64,000 nt of DNA from Sclerurus mexicanus. Its lineage: Eukaryota; Chordata; Aves; Passeriformes; Furnariidae. Under the pieces are notes generated by a model that saw nothing but the letters and a program-made list of their open reading frames with translations, did no database searches and had not been told where the DNA came from. The stretch spans positions 330,005 to 394,004 of the forward strand of contig VWZF01000296.1 of the NCBI GenBank assembly GCA_013396755.1, read 5' to 3'. Below, piece by piece: positions 1 through 11,391 of the stretch (within the stretch, counting starts at the first letter, position 1; every line of letters begins with the position of its first letter). The position numbers and the translations under genes were made by a program.

Positions 1-469
1 TGATGTTTATGGAGTAGGCTTACCACCTTCTTCCATGAAAAACATACTGTTTTGTGACAATATGCCTAAATTTGTTCAAGCCACCAGTATGTGTAGAAAC
101 ATATTGCTCAGGGGTTTTACATTCCAGTCTAAATGTCCTGAATATCCTGTATGAAGTAAGAACACTTGAAGCAAGCTGTGCTGGCTTTCTCTGACATTGC
201 TGCTCTGAAACTCCAAACTAAGAGACAGTCACTTCTGACCTTTGCAACACTGTCCTTCCACTCACTTCAGCACACTCAGCAAAAGCAGGGACATAGGATG
301 CACAACACTCTACTTGAAGGATAAGGCAGAACAAGTAGCCTAGGATAAAATCCTGGTGCCAGAAACTGGGAACTAAGTGAACTGAGATTTGGATTAGATA
401 CCTACACAACTTAGCACTTAAGGAGAACAAACTGATGGACAAACCGACCATCAGAAGAGAACCTGAATC

Positions 470-935
470 AGAATCATAGGATCATCAAGGTTGGAAGAGA
501 CCTACAAGATCATGCAGTACAACCATCCACCCAGCACCATCACTTTAACCCCTAAGCCACTAAACCATCACCCAACACCACATACAGACACCTCTTGAAC
601 AACTCCAGGAATGGTGACTCCATCACCTCCCTGGGCAACCTATTCCAATGCCTGATCAACCTAAAAGTATAAATTATTTTTTCTAATATCTAATCTGAAT
701 CTGCGCTGTCTCAACTTAAGGCCACCTCCTCTTGTTCTCCCACTGCAGGCAGAGACCAGCCACCTCTCACCACAACCTCCTCTGGGGTAGCTGTAGGGAG
801 CGAAGGGGTGCCCCCAAGTCTTCTCTTCTTGAACTAAACAGCCGCAGCTTCCTCAACTGTTCCTCATGAGACACATTTTCTACACCCGCCATGAGCCTTG
901 CTGCCCTTCTCTGGACACACTCCAGCACCTCTAGT
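470..935 (-). mobile_element. CR1 LINE 3' fragment (minus strand)
   Basis: Read on the plus strand, this begins with the typical inverted CR1 3' end (GAATCATAGGATCATCAAGG, then TTGGAAGAGACCT). It continues through the standard inverted CR1 tail: a 'ccatcac...ccctgggcaacc' block, 'cctaatatctaatctgaa'-like sequence, 'cctcttgttctcc' and 'ttgctgcccttctctggacacactcc'. It is a truncated, non-coding copy of the 3' UTR and last ORF2 codons, inserted in the same orientation as MAST4. It is moderately diverged. The boundaries are approximate because flanking target duplications were not resolved. Confidence 0.9.
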
Positions 936-1302
936 TAGAATGCTAATAAAGAATGATGATGCTGAGGGCAGGGGTTAGTGGGAGAAAGTCAGAAAGTATA
1001 GAAGGGAAGGATATAAGGCATCATTTACAAGTCCTGGTCTGTCAGCCTACAGGATGTGTTTAAGGGCATTTTTGGATGTGTGATAATACAGACGGATGCA
1101 GACCAGAAGTGAAGAAGGCAGGAAAAAGATATCATATGAGAAACTGGATTATGTGGAGAAAGGTTACATGAACCCTGTGAACAGAGCAGGGAACATCACA
1201 CTAGACATGGAATGAGTTTTTCAGGGTTCAGGGAAAGGAGTAAAACAAGTTTGGATACAGTGGCAGAGGCAGGACATGCTAAGGTGTCCTCTAAAGTCTG
1301 CC

Positions 1303-1323
1303 TTTTTGTTTTGTTTTGTTTTT
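1303..1323 (+). repeat. (TTTTG)n microsatellite
   Basis: A short run of T-rich units with G every five bases. Simple sequence with no further significance seen. Confidence 0.8.
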
Positions 1324-2504
1324 AAACACCTCTTTCATGCTGATTCAGAGCACATATCTTATTTTGGATTCCTTCTGAACTGCAAATCATTAACAAAATG
1401 CAACTGGGAACACTGAGACACGACATTTCCAAAACAAAACAGAGACAGCTCTCAAAATGCCCATGGCTGAATAAGCCAGGCTGTGGATTAACTGTGCCAC
1501 AGATGAAGGGACACAGCACAGAGCCAAAATCAGGTTGGAAAGACTTACTAGCTCAGATCCAATGCCATGATAATGCAGTTATGACAATTTCAGGCATAAC
1601 TTGAGTCTAGCAGCAGGTTAGTGGCTCCCACATAAGCCTTGCCAGCCTCAAATAGCTGTATGCAGCATCAACACTGTGATCTTGGTATTGGCAAGCAGAG
1701 TGGCTCAAAGTCAGCTTGGGCTGCCTGCCAGGCCTGTTGGACTCAGGCTGGCTCTTACATGGTATTTGGGTGTCTACACCATCCTCCTGACAACACTGTG
1801 TTCTGCAAGAGTTTATTAGTTCCACTGAACAACTGAAGCACATCGGCTCTCTGCATAGGACCAACTTCTTGCACCTGAGCCATCCCAGCTCCCACAGCAT
1901 GGGCATGAAAAGCAGAAACATGTTCACACAGCTTACACAAACTAACCCTGTCTGGCAACACTGGTGTTATGATCATACATAAGTAAGTAAACTCTTCTGC
2001 TCCTGCTGGTCCCCAGTATAACATCAACCACCCATATATCCAGACAGACTAATCCCTTTGCTGTTGCTCTCTGTAGATCAGGTGCTGTAGAGCTGACTTC
2101 AAGCTGCTTATAGCTCTGGCAGATGTTCAGTGAAACAAAATTATGAAACTGGTAAGAACAACAATGGGAAAACCACCAAGCAATTACAATTGCAGGAACA
2201 GTCTTCCGTAGAAACAACACAGACTCACTAACCAGCAGAAAAACCCAACTGGTTTCAACAGCAGTGATGAGAATGGTTCTGTAACACAGTATCTGCAATA
2301 GCAGGGAACCAAACAAGACTGCAGGAGGGCCCTGCCACTCCTGTGTTCCTGAAATAAAAGTGTAAAGGATCCCATAAACAATGAAACTCTACCCCACTGT
2401 TTGGCATGTTCCAAAAAACATTTTTAAAGGGCTTTGAATACTAAACTAGAGACTTTTCCAGACTACCAAGTGAAAAACACTTCTCATAGTAAGCAGGACC
2501 TTAC

Positions 2505-2606
2505 CAGGCATTCTAGTAAGCGAGCAGGACGAGCAATAACTATCAGGATTTTTCGAACAAGTTGTTTAATAAATGCCATTTCTCCGCTCTCTGATCGTTC
2601 CTGGGC
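2505..2606 (-). CDS. MAST4: MAST4 coding exon (AQERSESGE...RLLECL)
   Basis: This 102-nt exon has 34 codons in phase 0/0. It reads AQERSESGEMAFIKQL and then VRKILIVIARPARLLECL. It is the next DUF1908 helix pair. The ARPARLLECL block is strongly conserved in all MAST kinases. The acceptor is TTTTATCTTTTAG. The donor is CTG|GTAAGG. The following exon of the family begins EFDPEEFY. I looked for it in 1-2504 on this strand and did not find it, so the kinase-proximal part of DUF1908 and the kinase domain lie off the left edge. This is the last MAST4 exon in the window. Confidence 0.95.
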
Positions 2607-5298
2607 CTAAAAGATAAAAATAAAGTGATATTAAACCAAATCATATTCAATGCACTGCTCAGGAAAGTATGTATGATATTCACAATACCTATGAGGGTTT
2701 GAAGCATGTACTTGATATAAACAGCACCTCAGTTTCAATATGCCAGCAGGGATAACAAGGATCTGAGCAACCCTGTAGCTTCAAATTGAAGTAATCCCAT
2801 TTTTACAGTTCTGACATTGCAACAACAAAAGTGCCTAAAATGGACAAATACCTACTTCTTTTTTTTGCTTGTTTCTTAAGCTTAAATGGTATTATTATCA
2901 TCAGTTTTGCAAAAGGGACAACATTTCAATAACACAGAGATCTCTACATGTAGGTTGTGTCTGAATTTAATAGTTTTAAGATGAAAACTAACCTAAGATG
3001 AAAAATGAAAACTAACCTAGGGAATACTAATAGATACAAGCAACATACATGCCAAATTGATACTGATTTCCTATAGTCAGTTGTCATAGTGAAATGACAC
3101 ATATATATAAATACCACACATGCAGAGAGGATCCATATAAAGGTACATGTAGGAAGGAAGACAATGAAAAACCGAGTTCTAGAAAGATTACCACAATGGG
3201 AGGGAAATGCTATAAAAGAATACATACAGAAGAAATACTTCTATACAATTTGATAACATCTGCACAATGGTCTGGGTGGCATTTCAAATTTCTTTTAAAT
3301 GTTTCCCTCTAAGAACAAATTATGCTAATGAATGCAAGGAAACAGTATAAATACATTAATAGCCCTTCCCTGCAATATCAAAGCACTTCTTTGTTCTGAA
3401 CAGTAGGAGCTGTAAACTTAAATTTCTCATCATCTCTTGCTTATTCAAAACCACAAAGAGAATTAAGAAACTAACACTTAAAAAATTACTAATATGGACA
3501 AATAAGTACTTTTCATATAACATATAATATTTTTGAAGTCAAAAAACCCTATGAAAATACGAAGCTATGCACAGTTTTCTTAATATAAGTACCACAATTT
3601 TGAAAAAAGCCATCAAATCTCTAAATCTAATTTATGGAGTTTAAGAAAGGAAAAAAAGAAAAAAGGCACCAATGCCACCTAGCACTCTGCAAGATTTCAG
3701 AAGAACTTTGAGTGGACAGAAGCATAATTCTGAACATTACCAACTAAGTCCAACAAAACTCTTTTGTAAACAAAATGCCTATTTTAACCACCAGAAAAAT
3801 TCAAAACACTTCTGTAGTTTTGTGAACACTCAAGTGCCCAAGTGAACAAAAGATTCAATACATATTACATTTAAGAGGGATGAAGCATGAAAGCATTCAG
3901 GTCCCCTTGATCTTACAATTATAAAAATGTTGGCTGAAACAAGCTGCTCAAACCTGTCGTATTATGCTAGTAACCAGTACTATGCAGTGGACTCAAAAGT
4001 TAAGTCTGAATATTTTACGGTATAATGTCTCTGCAGAACAGGGAATTTTTTTGTAATACAGAATTAGCATGACAACATGACAAAATTACTGTTTTCATGT
4101 TTGGGGTTTTTTAATAATGCACTGCTTTATATGCAGATTAAAAAATAATTTGCTGTAGCAGTTTTTTTATGTTTTTACACTTTTAAGTTTTGGGGGAGGT
4201 GTTTATGAGTGAACATGTGCTCTAAACTCTGCTAAATGTGTAGCCATTTTAAGGGATATATCATTAACAACGACAACAGCAGTTCATTGAATCTTAGCTT
4301 AGACATTTTCTTGTGTTTTGACATTATCAACTGGTCATTCCAGCTGCACTTTGGCATTATAGAAGTACAATCCTTTCACAAGAAGGAAAGGATCTGGTTC
4401 AAAACTTCCTCTTGACTAGTAAGCAACCTCTATATACTTTTAGTGTTTAAAAAACAGGGTTTCAATAATACAGAAATAGATCATTGATGTCTTAAGTTTT
4501 GCATTGCTGTATGAAGAGAAAAAAATTCAAAACACATCAGCTGCAGAAATCTTAATGAAATTAGCAAAAAAGCAGCATAGGAAAGAAAACCCAACGAAAA
4601 CCTTTAGCAACTGCTTGTGCATTCAAAAGAAAACAGAAAACAAATTAACACAGGGACCGCATCTTAACGTATCAGTTGGAAAACTTCAAGTTAATATCAA
4701 ATCTGCTGGTCTGTTGGATCAACTTTAGCTCATAACATACTATCAAATCCCACACAAACGAGTATATTACATGCTGCCCTCAATGGTTTAAAAATGATAT
4801 GTTAATAAACTGAAAGGCATTTTATTTTAGGGCATTTACTTGTTAAGTTTCAAGTTCTTAATTCATTTAGCTGATTATTCTATGAAGGTTTCAGTACTTT
4901 TAGAAAAGACATTATTACTGTTAACAAACAGCTCAATTATGAAAGGAATGTTAAAAATAATTAAATAACCTTTCACTGATGGAAAGGTAAGGGTTGCTTT
5001 CTCAGCCAGCACCCAATCAGTAGGGTTGATAAAAAGCCAAGTGAATATGTTTACTCATTTATTTACAGTGAATGGAATAGTGAGCATTCTCCTTTGGGGC
5101 TTATAACATAAACTTATAACTTGCACTGCATGACATAATGCTTCTTTCTCAAACCTTTACAACCCATCTATTCCAGACTGGTACAATAGGATGCTTTGAG
5201 TGAACAGTCATGATTTGAGACAACATTCAAGACAACTCTTAGGCAAGAGATTTAACCCATTTTTCAAGCAAACATAACAGCAGTCTCATGGCTCATAC
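2607..5298 (-). other. MAST4: MAST4 intron (2.7 kb)
   Basis: This intron lies between the exons at 5299-5508 and 2505-2606. It is AT-rich unique sequence. A short imperfect duplication is present near 2980-3020, where AAACTAACCTA is repeated. No transposon, RNA gene or extra exon was recognised. Confidence 0.85.
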
Positions 5299-5508
5299 CT
5301 CCTGTAGCAATTTGTCTAATTTCTGCTGTAGTTCGAGGAAGTATCGTGATGTGATGAGGCCCTGGTGAGATTTATCCAAACAATCTCGAGCCAGTTCTGT
5401 GATCTGATGGTGGGTAAAACTGAGCACTCCATCTGCCAGTGGAAGGGTGTTCTCTGGGGAATGATTTGTTATAATGTCCTGAAGCCTCTCTTCCATCTGA
5501 GCTGTGGC
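5299..5508 (-). CDS. MAST4: MAST4 coding exon (ATAQMEERL...LLQE)
   Basis: This 210-nt exon encodes exactly 70 codons in phase 0/0. It starts ATAQMEERLQDIITNHSP, continues ENTLPLADGVLSFTHHQI and then TELARDCLDKSHQGLITS, and ends RYFLELQQKLDKLLQE. It is the helical core of DUF1908, the MAST pre-kinase domain. The hydrophobic heptad-like spacing at the end (YFLELQQKLDKLL) is consistent with amphipathic helices. The acceptor is CTGTAG. The donor GAG|GTATGA is weaker than the other donors. An open frame starting at the internal Met (5496) and running three codons beyond the donor is a read-through of this exon, not a small gene. Confidence 0.96.
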
Positions 5509-6937
5509 CTACAGACAAGTAGTTATACAATACATTAAACCAGCTTTACATGAAACTAACAGTCTCAAAGCTTTTTTCTAAAACATTTTTGTACTGCCTA
5601 AGAATTTACCTAGCTGGAATGCATGAAATGACTGATGCCAAAAAAGAAGTACACTGAAAGGCAAAGCGACAGATGACACTTCCCCACATTACCAATCCAG
5701 AAAAGCAACAGCCTTACTGTTCTACTACACAGCTCCTCCCCCTTGTCTGCCACCAGTGATTAACTATGCACTAATCTTGTGATGATCACTAAACAGAACT
5801 AAATGAACATCTGTAAGTATAAAGATTTAAGTCAAAGCTAAAGTAGAAATTAAAAGAAAGAAAGAACTTGCGGGTGTCTGCTTTCTTCTGTTAAAACTGC
5901 AAATACTACAGACAAGAATATCCTCCTTCCTTTCATAAAGGTTATTCAACAAAAATATTGCACTGCACAGAGTTTGAATGAACAATTGACTAATTAAAAG
6001 CACCACAGGCTCACAGCTCCTGCCAAATGTGTCTGCAGGTTCCCAGATGTGCCTCTTTTACAAAACTGTTTGGTTTCTCATAGAACTGCAGGTGCTAAAA
6101 AAAACCCAAATCCTGAAAGATATTCTTCTTATTAAAAGGTAATCCCACACATCTTCATCTGTATCTGAAACACTGAGACAAGTGGGTTATTCACACTTGA
6201 TTGTTGCTCAATTGCTCTGCAAATCCTGACAAATCTCTCTTCCTATTCATAGGAAGAAATATGAAGAAATTTCTTCCTATTTAGTTTTTAGGAACAGTAC
6301 CTTGTTTTATTTTCCAGGGGTCACCAAAATCACATATGCATCTAAGAGCACAGCGCTTTAAGGTACACACCTGCATCAAGGAACTCATCTGTGTCGTATG
6401 ACCTCCGGACAAGAGAGCAAAATGTCTCATATCTCACAGCCAAATCCCCACAACTGTGTACTCATCTTCACAACTAAATCAATCTATATAATGCATATAC
6501 ATGTATATAAAATATATAATCAGTGTTTGGGAAAATGAAGAAATGCCACTAAAGGAAAGAATCTGGAGGTGGATTCACAGCAGGTGCTGCTCAAGACTTA
6601 GCAACAGAAAATCGTTTTGGTTTACTAACTGAGTATACATTTGTCCCAGGTAGACAGCACCTACTGAAATCCAATGCATCATCAGATTCCAATCAGCAGA
6701 ATATATTACCAGCGGGATTCATTTCAAAACCAGTTTGGCAGGTTTGCCAAATGAATGTCCAGTTCTCAGCTGGGATTTTCTTTATTGTGATTTTATCTTT
6801 GCAATAAGAGCTCAGTGATACTTTATGAAAGCCATTACAGGGTTGGATCATTAGTTCCCATAACAAAACTACCGCTTACTTAAAACCTATGTTGCCTATC
6901 AATTCAGATACTGGTTATGTTAAATACAATTCATTAC
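5509..6937 (-). other. MAST4: MAST4 intron (1.4 kb)
   Basis: This intron lies between the exons at 6938-7013 and 5299-5508. It is AT-rich unique sequence with a small TA-rich patch near 6490-6520. I see no other feature in it. Confidence 0.85.
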
Positions 6938-7013
6938 CTTTGGGAACCTTTCTTTGTAGACATGGTTCATCATAATTATTTCATTGTCACAGCAGGCAGG
7001 AGAACGTCCAGGG
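6938..7013 (-). CDS. MAST4: MAST4 coding exon (CCDNEIIMMNHVYKERFPK)
   Basis: This 76-nt exon has a leading C that completes Ser (AG|C). It then reads PGRSPACCDNEIIMM followed by NHVYKERFPK and ends in phase 0. NEIIMMNHVYKERFPKATAQMEERL, completed by the next exon, is a central DUF1908 signature. SPACCD at this point is one of the features that I recall as favouring MAST4 over MAST1-3. The acceptor is TTTGCTTTGCTTGCAG, with a good pyrimidine tract. The donor is AAG|GTAATG. No independent start codon applies, and the two internal Met codons are not initiators. The exon is intact. Confidence 0.95.
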
Positions 7014-9497
7014 CTGCAAGCAAAGCAAATTATCCCTTTACACTTTTCTCAGCATGAAATATAGTCAGTTACTATATTTTTGTATGATTTATTAGCAACA
7101 GAAAGTCAGCACAGGCTTCACTGTAAAGGTGCATTCTCTCATCAGAGAACGTACACTTCCTTCCTTTCTACTGTTTCTATTCAAGTCCTCACAATTATTT
7201 AATATATTTGACATCTAACTGCTAAATATGTTAATTTCTTAACTTGTACGTACATTTCAAGACAGAGGCCGTTTTGCATGAAAAAAACATGCAAGATAAT
7301 GAACATATTTTTCTCAAAAGGGCAACAGAGATGTATTTAACTGCTAGTTATGGCTATACCTGCCCCCTTCAAATTTAGATACAACAAAAATAGCACAATC
7401 TGACCAAGAACTCTGGCAGCTGCAAGTGTAAAAGTGAGCAATGAGCTTGTTTGGGTTTCATTTGGGTTTTTCAGGGATAATTTAAAACAAAAATAGAAAT
7501 CAACACAATGTATTTTCAGTCTGACCAGCAGATAAAGGCAGTAACTTCCTACAAATAATGTCATACATATGTATGAGTCCATCAAATCTGGGTCAGTGTG
7601 CCTGTAAAAAGAATCCATAAAAGATACCCACGGACTCAGCTAACGTACAAAATTACTTTTTGCTATCATGAGCCTCACTGTCCACTAAAAAGCCCTTTTA
7701 AAAAATCTCAACCTGAATTTCTGTATTGGTGGCACTGGCCCATGCAGTCTGGTCTAAAAGATATAGAGCAGGAAAAAGACCCAACACAGGATAATCCTCT
7801 AAGAGTGACTTTATTATAACACGTTCATTGGTGTTTCCTGCATTAGCAGAAGAATTTAAATTTTTGGGAAAGAAGATCCTTTTCTAATTAATCCCATTTC
7901 TATCAGTTTGATGCCTGGGCCAGCAAGAGATGTCCAGAGCCTGGAGAGAGATCACAAGTCAGCAGGAGAGCACTTGAACAGCAGCACAAAGAATTTCAGA
8001 CACTTCAAGCAGTAAGTCAGCACTAAGTCACACCTGCTATAATGGCTATGGTCTTACTGACATCAGAGAGATGTGGTGAATCTAGGCTCCTATGACTGGA
8101 GTGCTGGAATGGAAAGATACAATTTCTTTAGGACAGAGAAGCAGGGGAGCTGAGGAGGGAATATTGCCCTTTAAGTCAGTAACCAGTTGGAGTTCATGGA
8201 GTTCTACCTATGGACAATGAGGAGATGAATGAGAGCTCATGACAACACAGCAGGACAGAAGTCACCCAAGAGGCTCCTGGAATGTGTTGATGATAACTTC
8301 CTTTTCCAAGTGATACAGAGGTCAAGGAGGAGATGTGCTATGCTGGACCTTGTTTTCACCAGCAAAGAGGGACTTGTGGGGAATCTGAAGCTCAAGGGCA
8401 GTCTAGGCTATTGTGACCATGCAAAGGTGCAGTCTGCAATCCTTAGGGCAGTGAGAAGGATACACAGAAAGCTCACTGCTCTGGACTTCAAGAGAACAGG
8501 CTTTGGCCTCTTCAGGGATCTGCTTGGTAGAGTACCATGGAATAAACACTTTGAGGGAAGAGTGGCCCAAGAGAGTTGGAAGATATTCAAGGGTCACTTC
8601 CTCCAAGCTCAGGAGTGATGTATCCCAGCAAAGAGGAAGTCAGGTAGAAATGTCAGGAGGTCTGCATGGATGAACAAGGAACTTCCAGACAAAGTCCAAC
8701 ACAGAAAGGCAACTACAAAGGGTGGAAACAAGGTCTGGTAGCCTGGAAGTAATACAGAAAATGTCTGAGCAGTCAGAAATCAGGTTAGGAAACCTGAAGC
8801 CCTGAGAGAACTAAATCCAACCAGGGATGTCAGTGGCAGCAAGAAAAGCTTCTATAGGTAGATCGGTGGTAGGAGAAAGACTAAGGAAAATATGGACACT
8901 CTTCAGAAGGAAACAGGTCACCTAGTTTCCTGGGATGTGAAGAAGTCTGAGACACTCTACAACATTTTTGCCCCAGTCCTCACTGGCAAGTGCTCCAGCC
9001 ACACTGCCCAAGCTGCAAAAGGCAGACAGGGATGGGGAGAATGCAGAATCACTGGCTGTAGGAGAAGGTCGGGTTCAAGACCATTTAAGGAATCTGAAGG
9101 TGCACAAGTCCATGGAACTTGGTATAATGCACCCCCAGGTTGTGAGGAAATTGGTGGAGGAAGTGGCTAAGTCACTATCCATCATATTTGAGAAGCTGTG
9201 TCAGTCTAGTGAAGTTTCCCCGTGACTGGAAAAGGGAAACATAACTCTCATTTTTAAGAAAATAAATAAGGAAGACCTGGGGAATTACAGGCCAGTCTTC
9301 TCACCTCTGTGCCTAACAAGATCATGAAGCAAATACTCCTGGAAACTATCCTAAGGCACATGGAAAATAAGGAGGTGATTGGTGACAGACAACTAGCTTC
9401 ACTAAGGGCAAATCATGCCTTACCAATCCAATGGCCTTCTACAATGGGGTTAACAATGTGGATGCAGCAGGGAAGAGTGACTGATATCATCTACCTG

Positions 9498-10069
9498 AAG
9501 TTGTACAAAGCATTTGATACTGTCCTCCATGACATCCTTGTCTAAACTAGAAATACATGGATTTGATGGACAGACCTCTTAGTGGAGAAGGAATTGGCTG
9601 GATTGTCACACTCAAACACTTGTGAACTGCTCAGTATGCAAGTGTAGACCAGTGGTGACTGGCACCCCTCAGGGATCAGTACTGGAACTGGCAGTGTAAT
9701 ATCTTTGTCGGCGACACAGACAGTGGGATTGAGGGCACCCTCAGCAAGTTCACTGATGACACCAGGCTGTGTGGTGCAGTGATTCCCTGGAGGAGAGGGA
9801 TGCCTTCCAGACTGACCCTGACAGGCTTGAGAGCTGGACCCACTTGCACCTCACGGAGTTCAACAAAGCAAAGTGCAAGGTGCTGCACCTGGATTGAGAC
9901 AATCACAAACATGGATATGGGTTGAGCATAGAATGGACTGAGAGCAGCTCTGAAGAGAAGGACTTGGGTATGTTGGTGTGATGAAACTCAAAGAGGGCAG
10001 GCTTACATTAGATATTAGGAAAACTACTTTACTGTGAGAGTGGTGAGATACTGGAACAGGTTGTCCAGA
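9498..10069 (+). repeat. Direct repeat copy 1 (572 bp), left of N
   Basis: This segment, from AAGTTGTACAAAGC to TTGTCCAGA, recurs at 10071-10642. I saw no mismatch in the regions compared. It ends immediately before the single N at 10070, so it is most likely an unmerged overlap between two contig ends inside the CR1 copy, not a biological duplication. Confidence 0.9.
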
Positions 10070-10070
10070 N
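10070..10070. other. Assembly join (single N)
   Basis: A single ambiguous base sits between two identical 572-bp blocks. This is the pattern left by a gap closed with a placeholder although the flanking contig ends overlap. Confidence 0.85.
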
Positions 10071-10642
10071 AAGTTGTACAAAGCATTTGATACTGTCCTC
10101 CATGACATCCTTGTCTAAACTAGAAATACATGGATTTGATGGACAGACCTCTTAGTGGAGAAGGAATTGGCTGGATTGTCACACTCAAACACTTGTGAAC
10201 TGCTCAGTATGCAAGTGTAGACCAGTGGTGACTGGCACCCCTCAGGGATCAGTACTGGAACTGGCAGTGTAATATCTTTGTCGGCGACACAGACAGTGGG
10301 ATTGAGGGCACCCTCAGCAAGTTCACTGATGACACCAGGCTGTGTGGTGCAGTGATTCCCTGGAGGAGAGGGATGCCTTCCAGACTGACCCTGACAGGCT
10401 TGAGAGCTGGACCCACTTGCACCTCACGGAGTTCAACAAAGCAAAGTGCAAGGTGCTGCACCTGGATTGAGACAATCACAAACATGGATATGGGTTGAGC
10501 ATAGAATGGACTGAGAGCAGCTCTGAAGAGAAGGACTTGGGTATGTTGGTGTGATGAAACTCAAAGAGGGCAGGCTTACATTAGATATTAGGAAAACTAC
10601 TTTACTGTGAGAGTGGTGAGATACTGGAACAGGTTGTCCAGA
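10071..10642 (+). repeat. Direct repeat copy 2 (572 bp), right of N
   Basis: This is the second copy of 9498-10069 at a constant offset of 573. After 10642 the sequence runs on through the normal CR1 3' tail (GAAGTTGTGGATGCC and onward). This copy is therefore the one continuous with the element's end, while copy 1 is continuous with its 5' part. Confidence 0.9.
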
Positions 10643-11233
10643 GAAGTTGTGGATGCCCCATCCCTGGGAATGTTCAGGACCAGGCTGGATGGGGCTTTGA
10701 GCAGCCTGGTCTAGTGGAAGGTGTATCTGCCTGTGTCAGAGGGGTTGGAACAAGATGATCTCTAAGGTCCTTTCCAACCTAAATCATTCTGTGATTCTAT
10801 AACTGACTTCTGGATTTCTAAAAAATCAAAAATTAACACTAAACTTTGTCTCAAGATATCACAGTGGTGGGTTCTTTTACTGATATGGACAACCTGTTAC
10901 AGACATTCACAGGCAAATCCACTGAGGACAGCATAGGTACATAAATTCAGAAAGGAAATGGTACAATCAGATCATTACTGACTAAGTTATCAAGAGTGTC
11001 TATGGGTTAGCTGCCTTCACATTAAGACCTATCTTAACAATATTTATTACTGAAGCAAGTCATGATCAGAGCAAGTATTCAAAAGGACTATTCTTATTCA
11101 GCCTCAGCTACATACTTCTTGTATTATACTTCAGCCATTTCAAAAACAGTAAACACCTCCAACGTACAAAACCATGATGCTTCACAATATATGGATTTAG
11201 ATCCAACTCCCATTTTCAGGTACACAAACTCAC

Positions 11234-11391
11234 CTGAGACTTCGGGACCGAGGGCGCATTGCAGTGGTCCTGCATCTGTTATCACTGGCAATGCTCTCAG
11301 TGGTACAGAAATGTTTAGACAAAAAATGTAGCTCATCAGGTGTTGGTTGGTATGGTAACTGGTGTAGCTTCTCTTGGGATGAGCAGGATGA
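11234..11391 (-). CDS. MAST4: MAST4 coding exon (QEKLHQLPYQPTPDEL)
   Basis: This 158-nt exon begins in phase 0 with SSCSSQEKLHQLPYQPTPD, continues ELHFLSKHFCTTESIA, then SDNRCRTTAMRPRSRSL, and ends with AG of a split Ser codon. It forms the first half of DUF1908. The tail RPRSRSLSPGRSP, completed by the next exon, is basic and SP-rich and a plausible multi-site phosphorylation segment (inference). The acceptor is CTTGTAG and the donor is AG|GTGAGT. Longer open frames that overlap this exon on both strands run past its splice sites and are not separate genes. The intron that follows (7014-11233) contains a large CR1 relic with a suspect assembly join. Confidence 0.95.

Larger units (their letters stand above)
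1..2504 (-). other. MAST4: MAST4 intron, downstream of last visible exon (partial)
   Basis: This is intronic sequence left of the 2505-2606 exon. It holds one CR1 3' fragment (about 470-935), a short (TTTTG)n run near 1303-1323, and otherwise unique AT-rich sequence. Several overlapping open frames of 60-124 codons at 1322-2414 on both strands match no family I recognise and lack splice or start context. I treat them as chance frames. Confidence 0.75.
7925..10801 (+). mobile_element. CR1 LINE, long degenerate copy with ORF2 remains
   Basis: This is a plus-strand CR1 copy antisense to MAST4. Visible landmarks run in order. An endonuclease-like piece lies near 8090-8130 (YDWSAGMERY). An open stretch at 8229-8618 resembles the end of the endonuclease and the linker (LLECVDDNFL, LDLVFTSKEGLVGNL). 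KSMELGIMHPQVVRKL and NYRPV-like segments lie at 9100-9300. The reverse-transcriptase motif region reads YLKLYKAFDTVLHDIL at about 9500. PQGSVL follows near 9680 and VLHLD near 9890. The classical 3' tail ends in ATTCTGTGATTCTAT at 10801. Stops and frameshifts break it throughout, and catalytic Asp of the first RT motif is replaced (YLKLY instead of YLDFS). It is not active. The 5' limit is uncertain: firm from about 8045, weaker from 7925. A 572-bp part is duplicated around an N at 10070. Confidence 0.9.
7014..11233 (-). other. MAST4: MAST4 intron (4.2 kb) hosting a CR1
   Basis: This intron lies between the exons at 11234-11391 and 6938-7013. Most of it (about 7925-10801) is a plus-strand CR1 relic, antisense to MAST4. 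It includes an N at 10070 flanked by an exact 572-bp duplication. The true intron is probably about 573 bp shorter than shown. Confidence 0.85.

Noticed and set aside
5293..5496. A 67-codon open frame starting at Met within the MAST4 exon
   Set aside because: It is the internal part of the 5299-5508 exon read three codons past the splice donor, not an independent small gene.
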